Assembly: GCA_024401225.1 (NCBI GenBank)
Contig: JAKSLM010000009.1
Location: forward strand, 1 to 64,000
DNA length: 64,000 nt
Direction: 5' to 3'
Source: Bacteroidaceae bacterium
GTDB lineage: Bacteria; Bacteroidota; Bacteroidia; Bacteroidales; Bacteroidaceae
In this document: one piece after another, positions 1 to 8,951 of the stretch
Layout: every line of letters starts with the position of its first letter
Position numbering within the stretch: the first letter of the stretch is position 1
The notes under the pieces: generated by a model
What the model was told of the DNA's origin: nothing
Seen by the model: only the letters and a program-made list of their open reading frames with translations
Database searches by the model: none
Position numbers and translations under genes: made by a program

Positions 1-436
1 CACATTCTCCACTGGCACATAAAATATACCGTCCAGGCCAAGTATCAGGTCTAAAGTACACTTTATTAACTCTAAACATGGAATCTGTAGGGATGATAAG
101 ATATGATATCATTTCTGTACCCGGCGTTCCATTAGGCTTGTGAAATATTTTAAGAGAAATATCCCCCTCGTACTTAACATCAATTGTGTCATGGTTTATG
201 TTAGGCAGATAATCGTAGTCTCTTTCAAAAACAAAATGAATTGTAGTAAACGTAGTATCACTACCAATTTGAGTATTAGTGCTCTCTCCGCTCCTTGTCT
301 TCACACCATTTGCCATAGTGTACACACCATTGAAGTCGTACTCCTCATCGTCAGCATTGCAGCTTGTGAGAAGATTTGCACCGATTGCCATCAATGCGAT
401 TGCAAAGATAGCGATAAAATTCTGTTTTATGTTCAT
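1..436 (-). CDS. Small surface-type lipoprotein SLP-A (3' end off window)
   Basis: An open frame reads leftward from an ATG at 434-436 to the window edge, so the C-terminus is missing. The visible 145 codons start with a hydrophobic signal segment ending in a lipobox (LLTSC), followed by an acidic stretch NADDEEYDF. It then carries VYTMANGVKTRSGE, a motif shared in weaker form with the lipoproteins at 2040-2498 and 3411-3869. Acidic residues after the lipid-bearing Cys are typical of Bacteroidota lipoprotein export to the cell surface (family knowledge, not shown here). It follows the O-antigen-ligase-like gene by 15 bp, so the two are probably co-transcribed. No enzymatic motif is visible and I do not recognise a named family. 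Confidence 0.75.
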   Translation of the reverse strand, partial: MNIKQNFIAIFAIALMAIGANLLTSCNADDEEYDFNGVYTMANGVKTRSGESTNTQIGSDTTFTTIHFVFERDYDYLPNINHDTIDVKYEGDISLKIFHKPNGTPGTEMISYLIIPTDSMFRVNKVYFRPDTWPGRYILCASGEC

Positions 437-451
437 AATTGAAAAAGTTTT

Positions 452-2080
452 TTAGTTTGTTAATGAATTAATTGTTTTGCATGCTCCCTTGATGCGGATT
501 GCATCAGGGGACTGTATCTTTATCTTCTTGTTCTGAATCTCTGCCGCAATGATGTTGACCGAACGTATGCTGTCCATTGCAACATAGGTATTGTACATGC
601 CCTCAAGCGGAGCAAGACGCGAGGGACACATGGTGTGAGCCATGCGATAGTGCGCTAAGGCAGAATCGCCTTTACCATTCATTCTGAATGCGTCGCCAGC
701 AAGCAACTGCATGTTGTAACCATCACTGAATCTGCTGCATCGCTCAGCCGCCTCTATTGCATCTCCGAACTCGCCCTTGCTGTACAGGGCGAATGCGTAG
801 TTGTACAGGAAATAGCGGTTGTCCTGAAAATGTGAGTACAAGTCTTTGTACTCGTGCAGTGCAGTCGGGCTTCCATGACGAAGGTGCCTCCACGCTTCAT
901 TCCATCGGTACTCGTACCATGCATTATAGCTGAGAATGCATAGTAGGAATATGGATAGGGTGACTGCCGACAGCGACGATAAGGCTGCGTTTGCCGGGGA
1001 TGCCAACCATCTGTACGCCTTTGTGTGCCTGATGGCAAGAACCACGCTGACGGCAATGATAATACAGGGTAGCGGATATCTGAGAGGGTAGGAAAACATG
1101 CAGAACACGGCAACTGCCAGCAATGGCAGCAACAATGTCTTCATGTCAGTGTCCTTCGACCTGACGGCTGCAACAGTAGGAATGGCGAAAAGGGATAAGA
1201 GCACCAGCAGGCCCACGATGCCATGGTTGGTCCAGACGTAGGCATATTCGTTAAGCGGATGCTGCACATCGTCGGCAAGCATGGCATTTCTGCTGTCGGG
1301 ATGCAGTCGGAAGTATTCTGCCTGCTTACGCATATATGCCCTTTCAAAGCCGTTGCTTCCATGCCCTGCGATGGGATGCTCCCATATCAGCGACATGGTG
1401 TTGGACAGAATGAAGTACCTGCCCGAGGTGGAGTCCTTCTTGCTTGCCAGAGTATAGCCTATTGCCAGAGCCATCACTGCCATGCCGATTGTGCACCGGA
1501 GCAGTATGCTGCCGTTTGCCATCCGCATCAGGAAGATGATGGCAAACAGGCTGAGGCACAGCAGTCCCGTGCGCGACTTCGTCAATATGATTGTTGCCGA
1601 CATCAGCAATGCTGGCAGTGAGTAAAGTGCTTTTGACTTACAGCCCTTACGGCCGATGGCTTTCTCTATGGCCACTGGCAGCATGGCTGCCGTGCATGCC
1701 GCCAGCCCTGCGGGATTGTCGAAGGTCCCAGACTCGCCTATTCCCGGCAAGCCGCAGATGGCTGTATGCAGTAGCGCATATATGCACTCGATGCAGGTAG
1801 CATACAGGATTGTGTCGGTTGCGGCATTGAACCGTGAATGTTCAGCATGTTGTGTTTTTCCTTTTTGCTTATTGAACAGCGTGCATGACGAGCTGCAGGC
1901 TATCCATACCAGCAGCACGGCAAGGCACAGGTAACATTTGGGAAGTATCAATGTATCCGTGAAGACATACACCTTCGGCAGATACATTGATATTCCTAAG
2001 ATTGCGGAAAAGAAGTGTATTCTTTTTGTGTGCAAGTATTTATAGACGGAACAAATGATCGTACTCTCCACCGAACTCAC
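452..2080 (-). CDS. O-antigen ligase/polymerase-like membrane protein with TPR tail
   Basis: This 542-aa protein has about ten hydrophobic segments in its first ~390 residues. A large loop contains HPIAGHGSNGFERAY and HPLNEYAYVWTNHGIVG, the arrangement seen in Wzy_C (O-antigen ligase/WaaL, Wzy polymerase, PglL oligosaccharyltransferase). The last ~130 residues are soluble and TPR-like (for example NYAFALYSKGEFGDAIEAAERC). Members of this superfamily transfer or polymerise lipid-linked glycans at the periplasmic face of the inner membrane. Its start overlaps the upstream lipoprotein by 41 bp; a later Met at residue 32 is an alternative start. There are no glycosyltransferases nearby, so the glycan must be made elsewhere. 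Ligase, polymerase and protein O-glycosyltransferase cannot be told apart from sequence. Confidence 0.8.
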   Translation of the reverse strand: MSSVESTIICSVYKYLHTKRIHFFSAILGISMYLPKVYVFTDTLILPKCYLCLAVLLVWIACSSSCTLFNKQKGKTQHAEHSRFNAATDTILYATCIECIYALLHTAICGLPGIGESGTFDNPAGLAACTAAMLPVAIEKAIGRKGCKSKALYSLPALLMSATIILTKSRTGLLCLSLFAIIFLMRMANGSILLRCTIGMAVMALAIGYTLASKKDSTSGRYFILSNTMSLIWEHPIAGHGSNGFERAYMRKQAEYFRLHPDSRNAMLADDVQHPLNEYAYVWTNHGIVGLLVLLSLFAIPTVAAVRSKDTDMKTLLLPLLAVAVFCMFSYPLRYPLPCIIIAVSVVLAIRHTKAYRWLASPANAALSSLSAVTLSIFLLCILSYNAWYEYRWNEAWRHLRHGSPTALHEYKDLYSHFQDNRYFLYNYAFALYSKGEFGDAIEAAERCSRFSDGYNMQLLAGDAFRMNGKGDSALAHYRMAHTMCPSRLAPLEGMYNTYVAMDSIRSVNIIAAEIQNKKIKIQSPDAIRIKGACKTINSLTN

Positions 2081-2498
2081 GATTGTATGTGTCGTATCCT
2101 GTAGCTTTTAATATGTACAGTTCTCTAAACAGATCCTTTTCCAAAGTAACATCGGTTACTCTAAAGAGTAGAGGAGCAGAATAATCAAGCATCTGGACTT
2201 CAGGTTTGTTGTCATTATCATGCGAGAAAATCACATAAACCGTAGCCTTAAAATAAGAAGGATAGGCTCCTGGTGTCGAAGTATGTAAAGTTATTGGGTA
2301 TGGGGTCATTATGGAATCCTGAACCTCAAAATAGTCTTTTTCTTGATTTGGCTGTTCCGCAGATCTTGTTTGAACGCCTTTTGCCAGAGTCGTAAACTCA
2401 CAAACATTAGCATAATCATCATCTTGAGAGCAAGATGTAACGAAAATGCAACTTATGCAGGCACATAATCCTGCCAACAGAAAGTTTCTTGTCTTCAT
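2040..2498 (-). CDS. Small lipoprotein SLP-B
   Basis: 152 aa. I chose the ATG at 2496-2498 (MKTRNFLLAG) rather than one 24 bp upstream because it gives a compact signal peptide ending in lipobox FVTSC. The mature part starts SQDDDYANV and contains FTTLAKGVQTRSAE, which aligns with VYTMANGVKTRSGE in SLP-A and MYTMAEG in SLP-C. The rest is predicted to be rich in beta strands, with no catalytic motif. Its 3' end overlaps the O-antigen-ligase-like gene by 41 bp, suggesting translational coupling. It sits 151 bp downstream of the TonB-domain gene, across a gap that holds a hairpin. Function unknown; a surface or periplasmic adaptor or substrate is inference. Confidence 0.75.
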   Translation of the reverse strand: MKTRNFLLAGLCACISCIFVTSCSQDDDYANVCEFTTLAKGVQTRSAEQPNQEKDYFEVQDSIMTPYPITLHTSTPGAYPSYFKATVYVIFSHDNDNKPEVQMLDYSAPLLFRVTDVTLEKDLFRELYILKATGYDTYNREFGGEYDHLFRL

Positions 2499-2555
2499 GA
2501 TTTCATCAATATTTATATTCACTCAGTCGTGGATGTTTTGATTCTTTTATCTTAA

Positions 2556-2578
2556 GGTGGGTTTTATAAATTCCCACC
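2556..2578. terminator. Hairpin in operon gap (attenuator or processing site)
   Basis: GGTGGG at 2556-2561 pairs with CCCACC at 2573-2578, and the loop is itself self-complementary (TTTATAAA). It lies between the TonB-domain gene and SLP-B, the widest gap inside the minus-strand locus. No clear U-tract follows on the minus strand, so partial termination or mRNA processing is as likely as full termination. Confidence 0.4.
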
Positions 2579-2673
2579 GATAGAATATTAATAATTATGG
2601 GCTATCGTTTTTGTGTCTTTTGGTTTCTTTTTTGCTCAAATTGTCCGCACTCTCGGCTGCCCGCATTGCCCCC

Positions 2674-3414
2674 TCAATCTCTGACACGCACATTTAGAGT
2701 ACCAAACGTAATCCTGACTTTCTTTTTAAATGGAACGTCATGCAACCATATATTTCCAGGCTTGAACTGTGGAAATTTGTTTGCGACCTTTGTGGCTGTC
2801 TCTATCATCAGGTCTATAATTCTTGCCCCTTTGTCCGATATCAAACCTTTATTTGCTCTTTTGCCGTCCCTTAATGGTATTCGCAACATTTCTGGAACAG
2901 CGATTATTACTTCATACGGTTCTACTTTCTCCCTGTTCCCATATTCATCTGTACAATAATAGACCCAGACATGACCATATATACTGTGTAGTTCTTCTGG
3001 TATTTCAATATTGTTCTTTATAAATACATTCAAACTATCCTCGCCTCCGGGAAATTCGGATTCAAAATTGGTCCTTTCGTCATCATAATATCGCCCATCA
3101 GTGGGAGGAAGGAGAGGTAAATGCGTTGGTTTTTCATGTAGGTAAATAATATCTCGTCGTTTGCCCCGCTCGCCTATCAATTCTTCAGCTCTATGGTGAA
3201 TCCATTCTGCTGTATTGATTTTGTGGATTGGGATTTTTGCACATTCCTCCACACTTATCTCTCTGTCATTGTAGATGATAATCGGTAGCGAATCCTTACC
3301 AGACTGCTCCTTAATCCAATTGAAATACTCTGCCGAGTATTCTTTGAATTCCTGGCTGTATGCGAAACATGCGTACAGACTTGAAATAATAAAAATTATC
3401 AGAACTCTTTTCAT
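2674..3414 (-). CDS. Periplasmic TonB C-terminal-domain protein
   Basis: 246 aa with an N-terminal signal segment. Cleavage near FAYSQ is likely; LYAC could be a weak lipobox. Residues ~48-95 (IIYNDREISVEECAKI, then GERGKRRDIIYL) resemble the plug-like linker found in Bacteroidota M56/BlaR-type proteins. Residues ~118-246 match the TonB C-terminal domain: EFPGGEDSLNVFIKNNI at its start and FPQFKPGNIWLHDVPFKKKV near its end. In TonB this domain contacts outer-membrane receptors. Here there is no membrane anchor or proline-rich spacer, so it is not a classical energy transducer. Its ATG overlaps the stop of SLP-C by 4 bp (ATGA), so the two are translationally coupled. The role of such stand-alone domains is not known to me. 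Confidence 0.75.
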   Translation of the reverse strand: MKRVLIIFIISSLYACFAYSQEFKEYSAEYFNWIKEQSGKDSLPIIIYNDREISVEECAKIPIHKINTAEWIHHRAEELIGERGKRRDIIYLHEKPTHLPLLPPTDGRYYDDERTNFESEFPGGEDSLNVFIKNNIEIPEELHSIYGHVWVYYCTDEYGNREKVEPYEVIIAVPEMLRIPLRDGKRANKGLISDKGARIIDLMIETATKVANKFPQFKPGNIWLHDVPFKKKVRITFGTLNVRVRD

Positions 3415-3869
3415 GACCTTTTTACTGTTAGATTAAACTGTACATTTTTCAGATCGATTGTCCCCCAGAATGAATGCCGTATTAGAATGTCAACATAGCA
3501 TTTGTTGTTATTTATTGTCTCACTCTTTAATACTATTGTGTATTCATTATCCGCAATACCTTCACATCCATGTTCCTTAATTATTGGTTTTGAACCTGTT
3601 TTCTGGACTATTGTTATAGAGAATTCGCATGGTCCTCCAACCTCTTCATTGTAATCAGTGTCAATGATTTTAGTTCCAACATATACAATAGAATCTTCCT
3701 GTATTGAAGGTGGTAATTCACCAATGTTCAATAGACCTTCAGCCATGGTGTACATTCCTTCACCATAATAGTCAAATTCATCATCAGAGTTGCAGCTTCC
3801 TAGAATTAGTGCTGCCATCGCAACCATCACTACAGCAATGATTGCAAAAATGTTTAGTTTTCTTTTCAT
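3411..3869 (-). CDS. Small lipoprotein SLP-C
   Basis: 152 aa: signal peptide with lipobox ILGSC, then NSDDEFDYYGEGMYTMAEG. The acidic post-Cys stretch and the YTMA-G motif match SLP-A closely (DDEEYDFNGVYTMANG), so the two look like paralogues; SLP-B is more distant. Two later Cys (around GGPCEF and HGCEG) could form a disulfide. It is 45 bp downstream of the transglutaminase-like gene and overlaps the TonB-domain gene by 4 bp. No known fold is recognisable. Confidence 0.75.
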   Translation of the reverse strand: MKRKLNIFAIIAVVMVAMAALILGSCNSDDEFDYYGEGMYTMAEGLLNIGELPPSIQEDSIVYVGTKIIDTDYNEEVGGPCEFSITIVQKTGSKPIIKEHGCEGIADNEYTIVLKSETINNNKCYVDILIRHSFWGTIDLKNVQFNLTVKRS

Positions 3870-3914
3870 TGTAGAATTGTTGTTGATGTTAATAATTATA
3901 TATGTTTCATGTTT

Positions 3915-6719
3915 TTACCACCATACCTGTTCTCCATTCTCGTACGTGAAGATGCGCTCCTCATGTCCTTTGGTCAGGTCGCTGAGTACATAGAGCCCAC
4001 CGCTCGGCACCTTGGTGTATATGAGCGTGTTGGATGTGGCTTTTTTTGTGCCGAGCGACTTCCAGCCACCAGCCTCCCAGTAGCGAAGCTCGTATGTGTC
4101 GCCTATCTCGATGCAGTTGCCATCGTTGCGAGGTATGAATCGCAGCTTCGCCACCCGCTTCGGCTGCCTGAGCTTCAGTCCCAGCCAATTGCCGTCGGGG
4201 CTGACCGCACTGAATCCTGTCAGTATGTCTCCATCGAACGCTTTCTCCTTGAGTGCCTGTGGCTCACCCTCCGTACCGATGATGGTGCCTTCGATCTTTG
4301 CGCCGCACTCATCGTAGAACTCCAGCTCGTTGATGTTGCAGTGGGAGGTGGCTGGGCCTATGTAGCGTAGGTAGCGGTACCGATGCTCGTCCTTGATGGG
4401 AATCTCATACCAGTTGCCGCTGGTGGCTCCCTCGAACTTGTAGAATGTGCATGCATCGCTGAAGTCGCCCAGGTTGGCTCCCTGGAATCTGCCGCCCGAC
4501 ATGCGGAGGTTGAAATAGTCCTCCTTGCCCATGAATGGGTATTTGCGCAGGAGCTTCATGGAGGTCGTGCGCTTCTCGCTGCAGCGGATGTCCTTCACCT
4601 TGCCGTCGTATGTGATGAGGAATGGGGTGCCGAATGGCACTATGCGTCCGTTCTCATAGATGGCCGACATGTATACTATGCCTCTGCCCATGGAGCTGAA
4701 CGTCACCCTGCCATTGCTGATGTTGCCATAGAACACTGGCACCCAGTCGCGATTGTCAAACACACAGATGTACGCTATGCGCCTGTCTGCATGTTCTGCA
4801 GGAACGTCGCGGGTGGCATCGGTAGTCTCGTAGTATTCGTCAGTAACGTCCACGAAGTCGGGACAGTCAAACAACCCCGGCTTTTCATGCTCGTGCCTGA
4901 GGTCGGAAGCATACTGGCGGTTCAGCTGGAATCGATGGCGGAACACCTTTGGCTTCTTGTAGCTGTGGTAGTAGTGCACGGTGTCGCACGGAGCGCATCC
5001 CATGTAGAAGGGAGTAGCCTTGCCATCGGGCTTTATGAGTACGCTCCATGAGTGGGACTGGCTTCGGTTGCCCCAGTGCGGCGTGAAGTCCACAGCAGCA
5101 GGTATGCCCAGCTTGCGGCATATATATACTGTGTAGTCGGCTTCGTCGCGGCAGTTGCCTGTCTTGCCACGCAGCAGCGACGAGGCTTTCGGCGGATAGC
5201 TGCCGCCATAGCTGATCCATTCGTACTGGCCCGTGATGTCGAACACCCTTAATGCCTCCGACAATGCACTGCCTACGGCAAATGGCGATGGTGCGTCGCT
5301 CCTCAGGCTGCCTTCCTCGATCTTCCATCTCTGAGTGTCCCTGCCTGTGTATGGATTCTGGCAAAGGGTGTCGGTGCGTCCTACGGTCTTTGCCTCAAGG
5401 AATAGTCCGCTGTCCTTGTTCATGATCTTATAGTATCCACCGCCTGCAGGAAGGAATGCCCACTTCTGGTTGCTGCCATTGAGCGAATGGTAAAGTCCAA
5501 CGGGCGAGCCGGGCTTCACGCTGCAGTACTCGGTCTCCAGGCACAGGTCGGAATCCTTCTCATGAACGTATATTCCCCAGCATGCATATCCCTTGTAGTC
5601 GATGCGCAGGAGTTGCGACGGATGACCTTTCCTGTATGGAGTAAGGGTCGCCACACATGGCAGGGAGTCATTGTGCGTGCTGATGGTCAGGTATCTGTGC
5701 GTCTGCTTGTTGGATATCAGGCTGTAATGAGTGGAGATGTCGCGTGCTGAGGCAGCGTCGTATACCTCCACGGAGTTGAGTTGCATGTAGTCCACTCCTA
5801 CCGTGTCGTTTACGTGGCACAGGGATATGCGGTTGTCCCCCTTCTGCAGGCGTATGTCTATGTTTACCCTGCTTGTGGCAAAGGTAGTCATAGCATTGGT
5901 CGGTGTGAGCCTCACCGTGTCAGTCACGCATCCGTTCACCTTGACTACCACCGATGGCATCGGAGCCACCGATGTGTAGCGTATCGACATGCGTTTCCGA
6001 GCCGGATAGGCTGAATGGATCTCGTATGCTACATAGTCGCCATCGGATGCAAGGAGAGCCATCCTGCCCTGTGAAGCACCCTCTGCTCCCTGAAGCGTGA
6101 AGAGTCCCTTTTGGCAGTCCTCGGCTTCAAGCTGTATGCCTCGCTTGCTCATCACGGTCGGTTCCATAAGTGAAGGATATTCCTCGCTCACAGTGCTTCG
6201 CCAGTCGCTAAGTTGCTCGTTGAGTATGCGATAGGGCAGCACAAAGTCGAAAAACAGCGACTCGTCATAGTCGTTTGACCACGATGCGTTGCGCCATGCA
6301 TCGCACGCGTCGTCAATGGCCTTGATAAGGTAGTCTGCCTTTACTGTCTGTATGTCGATGCATGTCTTGCCGTCACTCCTTCCTATGCCCGGGATGTGCT
6401 CCTTGAAGAAGGCATCCCTGTCCTGACGGGCAACGTCCGACATTGCTGTGTAGACGGAGTCGTAGCGATCCATGTAGTCATCGGAGTAGGTATAGTGATA
6501 CGGCATGTTTTCAATGAGGAACTTTGCCGCTCTGTACTTCAGACCATCAGGATCGTCGCGGAAATAATCCAGAACCTTTTCCAATTCAGCACGATTCTCG
6601 CCAGACAAATTCAAAGCACGTTTCACATCCCTTTCACAGGACGTGAACATGCTTAGTACACTTGCCAGCAATATACTGGCAAGTGTATGAATTAGACCTT
6701 TAGCGGCAGTAGGTTTCAT
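3915..6719 (-). CDS. Transglutaminase-like lipoprotein with CBM6-, ricin- and discoidin-like regions
   Basis: 934 aa. Signal peptide with lipobox MFTSC (Cys28). Residues ~195-320 look like a CBM6/35 beta-sandwich (IQLEAEDC at its start, VDYMQLNSVEVY at its end). Residues ~330-468 have ricin-B-type features (NQKWAFLP, TQRWKIEE). Residues ~515-570 form a transglutaminase core: Cys523 in GKTGNCRDEADY and His556 in SQSHSWSV, with Asp565 a candidate third residue. The C-terminal ~150 residues look like an F5/8C (discoidin) module (NINELEFYDECG, LTGFSAVSPDGNWLGLKLR). Transglutaminase-like folds cleave, cross-link or transfer amide bonds; in Bacteroidota many act on glycoconjugates or peptides outside the cell. 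The sugar-binding flanks suggest a surface enzyme acting on a glycosylated target. It follows the DUF3244 gene by 3 bp. Confidence 0.8.
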   Translation of the reverse strand: MKPTAAKGLIHTLASILLASVLSMFTSCERDVKRALNLSGENRAELEKVLDYFRDDPDGLKYRAAKFLIENMPYHYTYSDDYMDRYDSVYTAMSDVARQDRDAFFKEHIPGIGRSDGKTCIDIQTVKADYLIKAIDDACDAWRNASWSNDYDESLFFDFVLPYRILNEQLSDWRSTVSEEYPSLMEPTVMSKRGIQLEAEDCQKGLFTLQGAEGASQGRMALLASDGDYVAYEIHSAYPARKRMSIRYTSVAPMPSVVVKVNGCVTDTVRLTPTNAMTTFATSRVNIDIRLQKGDNRISLCHVNDTVGVDYMQLNSVEVYDAASARDISTHYSLISNKQTHRYLTISTHNDSLPCVATLTPYRKGHPSQLLRIDYKGYACWGIYVHEKDSDLCLETEYCSVKPGSPVGLYHSLNGSNQKWAFLPAGGGYYKIMNKDSGLFLEAKTVGRTDTLCQNPYTGRDTQRWKIEEGSLRSDAPSPFAVGSALSEALRVFDITGQYEWISYGGSYPPKASSLLRGKTGNCRDEADYTVYICRKLGIPAAVDFTPHWGNRSQSHSWSVLIKPDGKATPFYMGCAPCDTVHYYHSYKKPKVFRHRFQLNRQYASDLRHEHEKPGLFDCPDFVDVTDEYYETTDATRDVPAEHADRRIAYICVFDNRDWVPVFYGNISNGRVTFSSMGRGIVYMSAIYENGRIVPFGTPFLITYDGKVKDIRCSEKRTTSMKLLRKYPFMGKEDYFNLRMSGGRFQGANLGDFSDACTFYKFEGATSGNWYEIPIKDEHRYRYLRYIGPATSHCNINELEFYDECGAKIEGTIIGTEGEPQALKEKAFDGDILTGFSAVSPDGNWLGLKLRQPKRVAKLRFIPRNDGNCIEIGDTYELRYWEAGGWKSLGTKKATSNTLIYTKVPSGGLYVLSDLTKGHEERIFTYENGEQVWW

Positions 6720-6722
6720 ACC

Positions 6723-7094
6723 TTATTCTATAATAAAGCTTCCGTAATATCCCCTGCCGTCTGCGAATGCAAAATATAAAGTATATGTACCAGGTGCGAG
6801 TGTGCTCATGTTCATGACGTAGGTTGATGTGCCATTGATATACTCATAGTCGCGCTCCACCTCTGTTCCGTTTGCATCCTCAATAGATGTGGATACGTAG
6901 CCGAGGTAGCGTTCGATACTAATGGTGAGAGTACCATCCTTTATATAGGCATAGATTGAAGGTTCCGGGGTACGAGGTCTGGTACTAGGGGAATTTACTA
7001 TTACGTCAATAATAATTACATCCTCTGAGAATGTTGGTAATGCATGAAAGAACATGCAACATAAGAGCACTAAAAATAAATGTGACTTTTTCAT
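6723..7094 (-). CDS. DUF3244-type small secreted protein
   Basis: 123 aa from the ATG at 7092-7094. An upstream in-frame ATG at 7160 lies beyond the promoter and is rejected. After a signal peptide (cleavage near LPTFSE), the mature part has the DUF3244 pattern: SIYAYIKDGTLTISIE, then an Ig-like strand set ending APGTYTLYFAFADGRGYYGSF. This resembles short carbohydrate-active or Por-type beta domains but lacks a sorting tail. It is the first gene after a near-perfect Bacteroidota promoter and heads the run that ends off the left edge. Function unknown. Confidence 0.75.
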   Translation of the reverse strand: MKKSHLFLVLLCCMFFHALPTFSEDVIIIDVIVNSPSTRPRTPEPSIYAYIKDGTLTISIERYLGYVSTSIEDANGTEVERDYEYINGTSTYVMNMSTLAPGTYTLYFAFADGRGYYGSFIIE

Positions 7095-7126
7095 GTGATA
7101 ATTGTTTGATTGTTTGATTTGCTCTG

Positions 7127-7157
7127 CAAAGGTAGAGTGTTTTTCAATAATGTCAAA
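7127..7157 (-). promoter_or_regulatory. Bacteroidota-type promoter for the 7.1-0 kb operon
   Basis: On the minus strand TTTG (7154-7157) is followed after 19 bp by TACCTTTG (7127-7134), matching the -33/-7 consensus for the primary sigma factor of this phylum. The expected start of transcription is about 30 nt before the DUF3244 ATG. Confidence 0.75.
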
Positions 7158-7265
7158 CAATTATGGGTGTACATTTTGTTGTGCTTATTTCCGCTGCTTA
7201 AAGTATTGTACTATAACATTGTATGCAGTGTTTTGATTAAATTTTCAGGGTGTACATTATTTTGT

Positions 7266-8951
7266 TTAATAGTGAGAGATGTATTGGAATGCGGATGTTT
7301 CTTGTCCCTGAATGCCGAGTTTCCCCTTAAAAAGATACTTCTTATGTTTTACCGATTCTTCGTTGATGCAATAGATGTTCATGAGGTCCTGAGTCGTACA
7401 ACGCAGACGCAATAACATGCAGAACTGGAGATCTTTCTTGGTCATGTCAGGATAGTTTTTCCTAATGCGTTCCACGAAGAGGTTGTCAGAACCGTCAAGG
7501 AAGGTCTCAATATCCTTCCAATCGTCATCTGTCAATTTTATTGCTTTGTTTTCTTCTTTTGTCTTTGCAATTTTCTTTTTGAAAGCGAGTTTGCTGAGTA
7601 GATGGTCACGCATTAGTTTGATCTGAAGTTCACGGTTTGCAAGTTCGTCTTGATGGCGCTTTTCCACAGCTTCCATTTCGAGTTTGTGTTTACATTCTTC
7701 AAGTTCACGCTCTCGTCTTGCATCTTCCTCCTTATGCTGGAGCTCTAATTGATGACGCTGCTGCTCAAGCTGCATTTTGCGTAAAGATTCTCTCTTTGTG
7801 TAAAAATATAGTAATATGATGATAGAAATAACAAACAGACCTATTGAGATTGCGATTGTTATGTAGATGTCCTTTTTCTTCGAATTCTCAACGAGGAGGG
7901 TGTTTGCTTTTTCCTGTTGTATGGTAGATTCGTAATAGTCATTACGGAGCTGTAGAGCTTTCATATACAATCTACTCATCTTTGCATTGGCAGAATCAAA
8001 ATTTTCTGTTGTTGCTTTTATGTCATCCGTCTTGATTGATATTTTGTTAAGATAACTGTAGCAAGAGTAGAGAACCTTATGAGAGCTTGTTTTCTCAATA
8101 ATATTAGTTAGTATTTGCTTAGAAATACGTAATGAATCAACATTGTATAAAGTTATTCCATACAATAGTTGGCTTTGCTCGTCATTGTTAAGTAAAAAAG
8201 CCTTCTTTGCATAGTGCAAAGCAGAATCTTTATTACATAGAGTCATATAAGCAGTGGATAGATTTCGCATGGCATAACTCATCAATATCGTATCATTAAA
8301 GTATTCAGCCATATTTTTTGCCTTAAGCAAATATGTCTGTGCTTGTTCTTTTCCCGAGTCTGTATACATGTATTTATTTCCGACGTTAACTAACATGTAA
8401 ATATGGTTGGAAGTGTTGGATGAATCATAAATCTCTTGTAGCTTTAATCCTTTTTTTGCAATACGAATGGATTTGTGGATATCACTTAGTGCCAAAGATC
8501 GACTCAGTTGTTCGCATGCCATGTATGCCGTTTTATAGTCTTTTAATGCTTTACCTCTATCGATAGCCCGATTCAAGCACATCTCTGCATCGTAGATGCT
8601 ATCTTTTCCCATGAAGTATAGTCCCATATAATACTGGCTCTTTGCGTACAGGCTGTCCGAAGCCCTATCTTTATAATAATTGTACGCTATGCGGACAAGA
8701 GAGTCGTCATCCACATCCAGTCCACTCTTATCTTGTGCCATAGTATAGAGCAAGGCATACTTGGCTTCAACCTCCTTGCTGAGCTTCGCACGATTCAAGT
8801 GTCCACCATCCAACAAAGCCAAAACAGAGTCAGGAGCCACATCCATCAACGAATCTACACGTTCAAACAACAATCGTGCCTCACGATTCTCAGAACATGA
8901 GAATAGCGACACAATCAATATGCAGATAGATAAAAGAGCAAATCTTTTCAT
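7266..8951 (-). CDS. TPR membrane lipoprotein-like transcriptional regulator with C-terminal HTH
   Basis: 561 aa from ATG 8951, chosen because it gives a signal segment with a lipobox-like LFSC. An ATG at 9005 is an alternative. Residues ~20-350 are tandem TPRs (for example ALHYAKKAFLLNNDEQSQ). One transmembrane helix (YITIAISIGLFVISIIIL) follows, then a long charged coiled coil, then a C-terminal LuxR-like HTH (MTKKDLQFCMLLRLRCTT, INEESVKHKKYLFK). Such TPR-TM-HTH proteins are common one-component regulators in Bacteroidota, often beside the surface genes they control. The same-strand locus begins 170 bp downstream with its own promoter, so local control is likely but unproven. Confidence 0.8.
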   Translation of the reverse strand: MKRFALLSICILIVSLFSCSENREARLLFERVDSLMDVAPDSVLALLDGGHLNRAKLSKEVEAKYALLYTMAQDKSGLDVDDDSLVRIAYNYYKDRASDSLYAKSQYYMGLYFMGKDSIYDAEMCLNRAIDRGKALKDYKTAYMACEQLSRSLALSDIHKSIRIAKKGLKLQEIYDSSNTSNHIYMLVNVGNKYMYTDSGKEQAQTYLLKAKNMAEYFNDTILMSYAMRNLSTAYMTLCNKDSALHYAKKAFLLNNDEQSQLLYGITLYNVDSLRISKQILTNIIEKTSSHKVLYSCYSYLNKISIKTDDIKATTENFDSANAKMSRLYMKALQLRNDYYESTIQQEKANTLLVENSKKKDIYITIAISIGLFVISIIILLYFYTKRESLRKMQLEQQRHQLELQHKEEDARRERELEECKHKLEMEAVEKRHQDELANRELQIKLMRDHLLSKLAFKKKIAKTKEENKAIKLTDDDWKDIETFLDGSDNLFVERIRKNYPDMTKKDLQFCMLLRLRCTTQDLMNIYCINEESVKHKKYLFKGKLGIQGQETSAFQYISHY

